Assembly: GCF_004000925.1 (NCBI RefSeq)
Contig: NZ_BIME01000009.1
Location: forward strand, 1 to 64,000
Direction: 5' to 3'
DNA length: 64,000 nucleotides
DNA from: Paenibacillus illinoisensis NBRC 15959
Lineage (GTDB): Bacteria > Bacillota > Bacilli > Paenibacillales > Paenibacillaceae
The notes below the pieces were generated by a model, which had not been told where the DNA came from, searched no databases, and was given only the letters and a program-made list of their open reading frames with translations. Shown in pieces: positions 59,114 to 64,000 of this stretch. The translations under genes and the position numbers were made by a program. How positions within the stretch are numbered: the first letter of the stretch is position 1; each line of letters begins with the position of its first letter.

Positions 59114-59198
59114 TTCAATCCTTTTGATTACGGGTATGATTAACCCTATGGATTCCATGAGAAGTTCTGTATCCAGTCACGGTACAGGTGGATATTAA
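59067..59198 (+). CDS. aloP: Secreted signal-peptide precursor (AloP-like pheromone)
   Basis: 43 codons from the ATG at 59067 or 40 from the ATG at 59076; AAGGAGG lies 3 or 12 bases upstream respectively. MLKKATLVLML opens a hydrophobic export signal that continues to about residue 25, followed by INPMDSMRSSV and the C-terminal SSHGTGGY. RRNPP pheromones are cut from the C-terminus of such precursors, re-imported by an oligopeptide permease and bound by the cognate receptor. As I recall, AloP mature peptides resemble SHGxGG, which SHGTGG fits. It overlaps the last 38-47 bases of the receptor gene in another frame, ensuring joint transcription. Confidence 0.8.
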   Translation: MVDMLKKATLVLMLFSSILLITGMINPMDSMRSSVSSHGTGGY

Positions 59199-59238
59199 AA
59201 AGCCTTTGGTTCGTGTATAGATGTTGTTAAATGTGGAC

Positions 59239-59276
59239 GAGCGTTCTTTCCGAATTTAGGAAATGGACGCTCTTTT
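59239..59276 (+). terminator. Terminator of the aloR-aloP unit
   Basis: GAGCGTTC-TTTCC pairs with GGAAA-TGGACGCTC (imperfect in the middle), followed by TTTTG. The following 59277-59581 stretch is AT-rich, with an inverted repeat TGCAAAT...ATTTGCA near 59490-59515 and no gene. Confidence 0.7.
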
Positions 59277-59581
59277 GTGAATGTATTCTAATATGAATCA
59301 ATATAGGAATTGAGAGATGTTAATAGTTATCTTCCGGTAAGAGTCCGTTAATAGAAATCCATAAGTGAAAATAATCGTTTAATTCTATACAAGATGTGGA
59401 ATGTGAATGCGGTTAAACACCTAATGTTGGTTAGTCTTTAGTCTATATCTTGAATTGTTGCAAAATGCTTGGTAATGAATGAATACCCTCTGCAAATAAA
59501 CTTTTTGATTTGCAAAGGAATAAAATATGAATTTTTTGGCAAACTATCCTAAAATGGTCTATAAAGAAGGGGGTGCATGCT

Positions 59582-59773
59582 ATGAAAGGACCAAGTCAGG
59601 TTGTAGACCAGATTGAACGGAACAGGCAAGAATTAAGTCGTTTGGCGGAGCATCATGGCATGCAAGACAACAAAGTCCTTCAACAATCCATGGTACTGGA
59701 CGAACTGATCAATGAATATAACCGTTTCAAATATAGAAAACAACAATATATGAACAGACAGCCGATTGCATAA
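59582..59773 (+). CDS. Spo0E-like aspartyl-phosphate phosphatase
   Basis: 63 residues, two helices. The family signature SxxLDxLIxxY appears as SMVLDELINEYNR near residue 40. Spo0E proteins remove phosphate from Spo0A and delay sporulation. The ATG lies eight bases after AAGAAGGGGG; an in-frame GTG at 59573 overlaps it. Position directly behind a peptide-signalling pair suggests a link between cell density and sporulation, although a terminator separates them. Confidence 0.85.
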   Translation: MKGPSQVVDQIERNRQELSRLAEHHGMQDNKVLQQSMVLDELINEYNRFKYRKQQYMNRQPIA

Positions 59774-59788
59774 TGCAGTCGGTTTTTT
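59762..59788 (+). terminator. Terminator of the Spo0E-like gene
   Basis: CCGATTGCA pairs with TGCAGTCGG (one G-U) around TAA, then TTTTTT. The stop codon lies in the loop. Confidence 0.85.
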
Positions 59789-59882
59789 AGTCTGAAAAAA
59801 AGACGAAAGGCTATACCATCCACTGGACATTTAATGGAAACTGACTGCCCGTCTTATTGAGTGGATTCATTCATAGAAATAG

Positions 59883-59912
59883 TCGACTGTAGAGCAATAC
59901 AGTCGGCTTTTT
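59883..59912 (+). terminator. Second terminator, possible end of a small RNA
   Basis: CGACTGTA pairs with TACAGTCG around GAGCAA and ends in seven T. Between it and the preceding terminator lie about 95 bases without an ORF but with AAGACG...CGTCTT pairing, so a small RNA is possible. The rest of the gap to 60071 shows nothing recognisable. Confidence 0.6.
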
Positions 59913-60071
59913 TTGTTTTCTTTAAAGTGAGGATTTCATCTTGAAATTCCATACCAATCCCGATGTTGGCAGGATAGTCAGCCATCGTTGAAACTGGATA
60001 TGATAAACGCCAATTATATCTAGCAATTTCGAAGATGATTCTCAAATGACAGGAGTGGGAGGGATCCGTGA

Positions 60072-61904
60072 ATGGTCAAAGTACAAGGTTGTTTAAAAAG
60101 AAACTTGAACCTGCGCACCAAGCTGCTGGTATTGTTTTTGGTTCTCACTTTGCTTCCGCTGAGTTTGCAGGGGTTGGTCAACTATTACCATTTCTCACAG
60201 ACAATTGACCGCAAAACGGAGCAGTTCACCATTGATATCATCCGCCAGATTAACACGAATCTGAATCGGCTGTTGAAGGACTTCGAGCGTATATCGCTCC
60301 TGCCGCTCTATGATCAGACCGTGCTGGGTATTCTGGGGAAATACAACGCGCCAATGGGAACAGCCACCTGGGCAAGATCCGACGATTACTTGAAGATGAA
60401 GCTCTATACATCGGGTCAAGCCTATGATCGCCCGGAGATTCGCGGCATCCACCTGATCTCGAACAGTGGCATCCTGTTCTCCAATCTGGATTCATTGGCG
60501 GTGAAGCCGGTATGGGACAGTAGGCAGGATGATTGGTTTGCAGAGCTTGGCGGCTCAGAGGGGGAGTGGCGACTGCTCCCTCCGCATCATCCAAGTTATT
60601 ACACAGGCAAGAATGAAGAAGCCTATATCTCCGTTGCCCGAGAGATTCGTGATCCAGGCACCCTCAAACGGCTTGGATATATTCTGATTGATATCCGGCT
60701 GGATGCCTTCCGCCAGCTGTTATCCAATCTGAATTTTGAGGAAAATGCGAGTCTCATGATTGTGGACAGCAAGCAGCGTCTTGTGTTTGAGCGAACTTCA
60801 CTTGGTGGACGATCCGCGTACAATCAACTGTTACAGCATGAGCAGCTTCAAGGCTATGCCGGAAATCAAAAGGTGGTAATGGACGGGAGTCCCTATCTGT
60901 ATGTACGGCACCACTCGAATTATTCCGGGCTATCGGTCATTAGTCTTACACCCATTTCTGTCATTCAAAAGGAATCAGGTGAGATGCTTACGTTCACGTT
61001 TGGGTTCGCTGTTCTGTGCATGGCGGGTGTAGCCATTCTGGCGGCTCTTATATCCTATCGTGTAACAAGGCCTTTAATCAGCCTGAAGCAAAATATGATT
61101 CGCGTGGAGCAGGGTGACTTTACCCAGCGTGTGGCAAGCTTCGGCAGTGATGAATTCGGGCAGATCAGCCGGGGGTTTAACCGGATGATGGATGAGATTC
61201 ACCGCTTGTTTAACGAAGTGTTTCTACTCGGTATTCGAGAGCGGGAAGCAGAGCTGTCAGCGCTGCAAAGTCAGATCCATCCTCATTTTATATACAATAC
61301 GCTGGAGTCCATTAATATGATGGCTATCCGCAGGAAGCATACAGAAGTGTCCAACATGGTGACGGCGCTGGGCAAGCTGCTGCGTTACACAATTGATAAG
61401 GTGGATCGGATCGTACTCCTTCAGGAGGAGTTGGCTTTTGTAGAATCTTATGTACGCATTCAACAGGTGCGTTATAACGGAAGGCTGCAGGTGATTTTTG
61501 AAGTTGAAGAAGAGGTTCAGGAGTGTTTGATTCCCAAGCTGATTTTGCAACCGCTCGTGGAGAACGCAGTATACCATGGATTGGAAGGGCAGGAGGACGG
61601 GGGAATGATTTGGATATCGGCCTTGAAGTTCGATCAAGAGTTACTGCTTACCGTTCGCGATAATGGTAAAGGTCTACGCCAAGAAGAGATTGACGATTGG
61701 AACGAGTCATTCTCCCAGCTTCCCTCAAGTGAATTCCTGCGCTGTAACGCTGATGGTCAATTAGGGCTTACCAATATAGCACAGCGACTCCACCTTATTT
61801 ATGGTCAAGGCGCCAGTCTGACCGTTGACGGAAGCCCCGGGCAGGGACTAGCCGCCACGATTACTATACCGCTGCAGGGGAAAGGGGATAACGTGCATGT
61901 ATAA
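60072..61904 (+). CDS. YesM-type sensor histidine kinase
   Basis: 610 residues. Membrane segments at about 18-40 and 310-335 flank a large extracellular Cache-like sensor; HAMP (VTRPLISLKQNMIRVEQGDF) and a His_kinase domain follow, with phospho-acceptor His in LQSQIHPHFIYNTLESINMM and a HATPase_c domain (LVENAVYHGLEGQ, VRDNGKGL, GLTNIAQRL). YesM kinases sense sugars, often with a solute-binding lipoprotein, and phosphorylate a YesN-type regulator. GGAGGG precedes the ATG. It overlaps the regulator gene by eight bases. Confidence 0.92.
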   Translation: MVKVQGCLKRNLNLRTKLLVLFLVLTLLPLSLQGLVNYYHFSQTIDRKTEQFTIDIIRQINTNLNRLLKDFERISLLPLYDQTVLGILGKYNAPMGTATWARSDDYLKMKLYTSGQAYDRPEIRGIHLISNSGILFSNLDSLAVKPVWDSRQDDWFAELGGSEGEWRLLPPHHPSYYTGKNEEAYISVAREIRDPGTLKRLGYILIDIRLDAFRQLLSNLNFEENASLMIVDSKQRLVFERTSLGGRSAYNQLLQHEQLQGYAGNQKVVMDGSPYLYVRHHSNYSGLSVISLTPISVIQKESGEMLTFTFGFAVLCMAGVAILAALISYRVTRPLISLKQNMIRVEQGDFTQRVASFGSDEFGQISRGFNRMMDEIHRLFNEVFLLGIREREAELSALQSQIHPHFIYNTLESINMMAIRRKHTEVSNMVTALGKLLRYTIDKVDRIVLLQEELAFVESYVRIQQVRYNGRLQVIFEVEEEVQECLIPKLILQPLVENAVYHGLEGQEDGGMIWISALKFDQELLLTVRDNGKGLRQEEIDDWNESFSQLPSSEFLRCNADGQLGLTNIAQRLHLIYGQGASLTVDGSPGQGLAATITIPLQGKGDNVHV

Positions 61905-62673
61905 AGTTTTGCTTGTGGAAGATGAGAGGGTCATCCTCGAAGGGCTGCGGGAGTTAATTATTCGGACAGCTCCCGAGTTTCGCGTTATGGGTGAAGCTTC
62001 TGGAGGAAGAGAGGCTCTTGAATTTTTGAGAAGTGATGTGCCTGATGTGCTAATTACAGATATTCGCATGCGGGAAATGGATGGATTGACTCTGATATCC
62101 AAAGCAAGGGAAATGTATCCCGAACTGCTGATGATCATCATTAGCGGCTATGGCGAGTTTGAGTATGCACGCAGAGCAATGGAGTATGGTGTACAGAACT
62201 ACCTGCTGAAGCCGGTGGAACTCCAAGAGTGGGTGACCGCCATTCAGAAAATTCAGCTGCTGCTGGACCGAAGATACGGCGTTTCGTCAAGCCAAACACT
62301 GGATACAACGGGGGAACCCGAGTGCAGCAGTGGAGATACGCGAAAGATCATTCGGGATGTAAAGGAATATATCAGGCTTCACCCTGATGGAGATCTGCGC
62401 CTGCAGACCATAGCGGCACTTGTCCATCTGAACCCGACCTATCTAAGCCAGCTCTTCAAAAATGAAACGGGGACAACCTATTCGGAATACATCGCTGAGG
62501 CGCGCATGGAGCGGGCCAAATGGCTATTGGTTAACACCCAACTGAAAATCTATGATGTAGCGAGGTTGTCCGGTCATCAGAGTCCCAAACACTTCATGCT
62601 GGTATTCAAACAGCAGGTGGGTTGGACGGCAGGGGAATATCGGAACCGATTCGGTACGGATGAGCAGCTGTAG
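61897..62673 (+). CDS. YesN-type response regulator with AraC DNA-binding domain
   Basis: 258 residues. Receiver (about 1-120) with VEDER, phospho-Asp in VLITDIRMREMDG and YLLKPVE. A shortened linker leads to an AraC helix-turn-helix pair (about 155-255, LQTIAALVHLNPTYLSQLFK, IYDVARLSGHQSPKHFMLVF). YesN regulators usually have a longer middle region (400-540 residues), so this is a compact form. It probably activates the sugar importer whose lipoprotein gene starts 128 bases downstream. Confidence 0.92.
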   Translation: MYKVLLVEDERVILEGLRELIIRTAPEFRVMGEASGGREALEFLRSDVPDVLITDIRMREMDGLTLISKAREMYPELLMIIISGYGEFEYARRAMEYGVQNYLLKPVELQEWVTAIQKIQLLLDRRYGVSSSQTLDTTGEPECSSGDTRKIIRDVKEYIRLHPDGDLRLQTIAALVHLNPTYLSQLFKNETGTTYSEYIAEARMERAKWLLVNTQLKIYDVARLSGHQSPKHFMLVFKQQVGWTAGEYRNRFGTDEQL

Positions 62674-62801
62674 CAGGTGACCTTCATCTAAGTCCTTGAA
62701 AAACCGTACCATTTCTATAGCTGGCGTGATTTATGAACCATTGATTCCTTCGCTATACTTTGGTTGCACGTGAACATCACTAAGCGACGAGGGGGATTTC
62801 C

Positions 62802-64000
62802 ATGAAAAAAGCAGGACTGATGTTTATGCTCGTATTCATCATTGTTGCATTAATTGGCTGTGCAGGCTCCAATTCCAGCAGTGATCCTGAAAATGCATCC
62901 GCAGGAGATGAAGAGATTGAACTGAAGTTCATGATGTGGGGAAATCAGGCGCACATGGACGTGTATAACAAGTTGATTGATAGCTTCACACAGGAAAATC
63001 CGGGCATCAAGGTGACAATGGAATCCGTACCCTTTGCGGAATATCAGCAAAAAATCTCTGTACTTGCAGCTGGCGGCTCGCTACCGGATATCGCCTGGGT
63101 CTCCGAGCGGATGATTCCACAATTCAAATCCAATCACATTCTCGCAGACGTATCCGAATTCAAGGATGATGCAGAGTTCAAATTGGATGATTATATTCCA
63201 AGTACGCTGGATCTGTTTCGGGATGGTGATCAACTGCTTGGCTTGCCGTTCTCAACCCCTCCAGTCGTCATGTTCTACAACAAATCGCTATTCGACAAGG
63301 CTGGACTTACAGACCCTAACACGCTCGCCGCTCACGGGCAATGGACGTGGGAACGATTTGAAGAGACAGCCAAAACGATTGCCAGCAAGGATGCGACAAA
63401 CCGAATCTACGGTGCCAACTTTTTTCGCGATTGGAAGACGTGGGCTGTTCTTTCCTCCTATTCCTGGTCTAATGGCAGCGGGCCATTCGATGAGGGCATG
63501 ACACAGTTCACCTGGAATGATCCTTATGGTGTGCAAACCTTGGAATTGCTTGAACGGATGATGTTTACCGATGAGTCCCACCCGAAGGCGGGTGAGCAGG
63601 TGAGCTTCGATGCCGGGAATGTGGGGATGTTCTTCGACAACTACAGCTATGTGTCCAAAGCAAGAGAGATTATGGACTTCGAATGGAGTATTGCCCCGAT
63701 GCCTTCAGGATCTCAGGGCAGTGTGCCCATGCTGGGTCAGGCTGGATATGCCATGTTTAATGACAGCAAACATCCCGAAGTAGCAAAGAAACTGCTGAAG
63801 TTTTTTGCTAGTGAGCAGGGAATTCAGGCCACGGCAACTTATTTTGTCCCTCCGCGGACCTCTGTACTGAATTCGGATGTTTTCATTAATCAGCCGAATA
63901 ATCCTAGCAAGGAACATATTGTTCAGGCAGTGATTGATGAAATGCCTAAAGCACGCTTGATACCGGGCCATATTCGCTGGCAGGATATCGACAATGCAGT
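62802..64000 (+). CDS. Sugar ABC transporter substrate-binding lipoprotein (partial, cut by window end)
   Basis: 399 codons are visible with no stop before the window ends. A lipoprotein signal ends in the lipobox LIGC, then a Ser/Asp/Glu linker. The mature part shows ELKFMMWGNQAH, FTQENPGIKVTMESVPFAEY, GGSLPDIAWVSE, MFYNKSLFDKAGL and GQAGYAMFNDSKHP, the pattern of family 1 solute-binding proteins for oligosaccharides. GAGGGGGA lies five bases before the ATG. It would be the capture subunit of an importer continuing past the edge and controlled by the YesM/YesN-like pair upstream. Confidence 0.88.
   Translation, partial: MKKAGLMFMLVFIIVALIGCAGSNSSSDPENASAGDEEIELKFMMWGNQAHMDVYNKLIDSFTQENPGIKVTMESVPFAEYQQKISVLAAGGSLPDIAWVSERMIPQFKSNHILADVSEFKDDAEFKLDDYIPSTLDLFRDGDQLLGLPFSTPPVVMFYNKSLFDKAGLTDPNTLAAHGQWTWERFEETAKTIASKDATNRIYGANFFRDWKTWAVLSSYSWSNGSGPFDEGMTQFTWNDPYGVQTLELLERMMFTDESHPKAGEQVSFDAGNVGMFFDNYSYVSKAREIMDFEWSIAPMPSGSQGSVPMLGQAGYAMFNDSKHPEVAKKLLKFFASEQGIQATATYFVPPRTSVLNSDVFINQPNNPSKEHIVQAVIDEMPKARLIPGHIRWQDIDNA

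Noticed and set aside
59854..60045. Minus-strand ORF of 63 codons before the YesM-type kinase gene
   Set aside because: It runs through a plus-strand terminator, has no ribosome site and no recognisable features.

Overview
The window looks like chromosome from a spore-forming, Paenibacillus-type member of the Bacillales. This is inferred from strong AGGAGG-type ribosome binding sites, frequent GTG/TTG starts, a Spo0E-like phosphatase, a CdaS-type sporulation diadenylate cyclase, YesM/YesN-type two-component genes beside a sugar-binding lipoprotein, and an AloR/AloP-like peptide signalling pair. No phage, IS element, integrase, rRNA or CRISPR array was seen.

Layout. 14-84: tRNA-Gly(UCC). 0.3-3 kb: an SDR-fold protein without the catalytic Tyr/Lys, a secreted CYTH-like protein and a LysR regulator. 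3.4-8.8 kb: an operon for a Fe3+/phosphonate-type ABC importer (ATPase, lipoprotein, fused permease) that ends with a beta-CASP-like metallo-hydrolase and is divergent from the LysR gene. 8.9-10.9 kb: a GerMN lipoprotein and a secreted cell-wall amidase. 11.2-25.4 kb: a large muropeptide-recycling locus with anmK, an RpiR/MurR-type regulator, murQ, a BadF-type amino-sugar kinase, a complete CUT1 sugar ABC importer with its own ATPase, a small membrane protein, namZ, nagZ and a secreted serine hydrolase. NamZ and NagZ lack signal peptides, and a shared 15-bp palindrome sits in the promoters, so this appears to be an import-then-digest version of MurNAc salvage under one repressor. 25.7-30.4 kb: a chemoreceptor, a DUF2087/GIY-YIG fusion protein and azlCD. 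30.5-36.5 kb: a uronic-acid/polysaccharide group (uronate-dehydrogenase-like enzyme, SGNH hydrolase, heparinase II/III-like lyase under a perfect cre site, GH88 hydrolase) with a KGG stress protein between them. 36.6-39.8 kb: a methyltransferase and a nine-repeat BIG2 surface protein. 39.9-41.5 kb: a split ChrA pair with an Lrp-type regulator. 41.8-45.3 kb: a GAF/NarL-type regulator/PAS-kinase triad divergent from an Fnr-like regulator, sharing an intergenic region with a perfect Fnr box and a threefold repeat. 46 kb: a small protein gene not previously apparent, behind a perfect Fur box. 46.8-57.5 kb: a secreted OB-fold/GATase-like protein, cdaS, leucine dehydrogenase, an erythromycin-esterase-like protein, LysR/OYE, MFS/TetR and LLM-oxidoreductase genes. 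57.7-59.8 kb: a peptide quorum-sensing pair with the pheromone gene overlapping the receptor's 3' end, followed by a Spo0E-like gene. 60.1-64 kb: a YesM/YesN pair and the start of a sugar-binding lipoprotein gene cut by the window edge.

The most interesting parts are the muropeptide locus with its predicted operator set, the AloR/AloP-like pair whose receptor gene changes base composition halfway, the Fur-controlled 51-residue protein, the Fnr-box/repeat region, and a three-hairpin element at 3.08-3.22 kb. All family names come from reading motifs; no database search was run.
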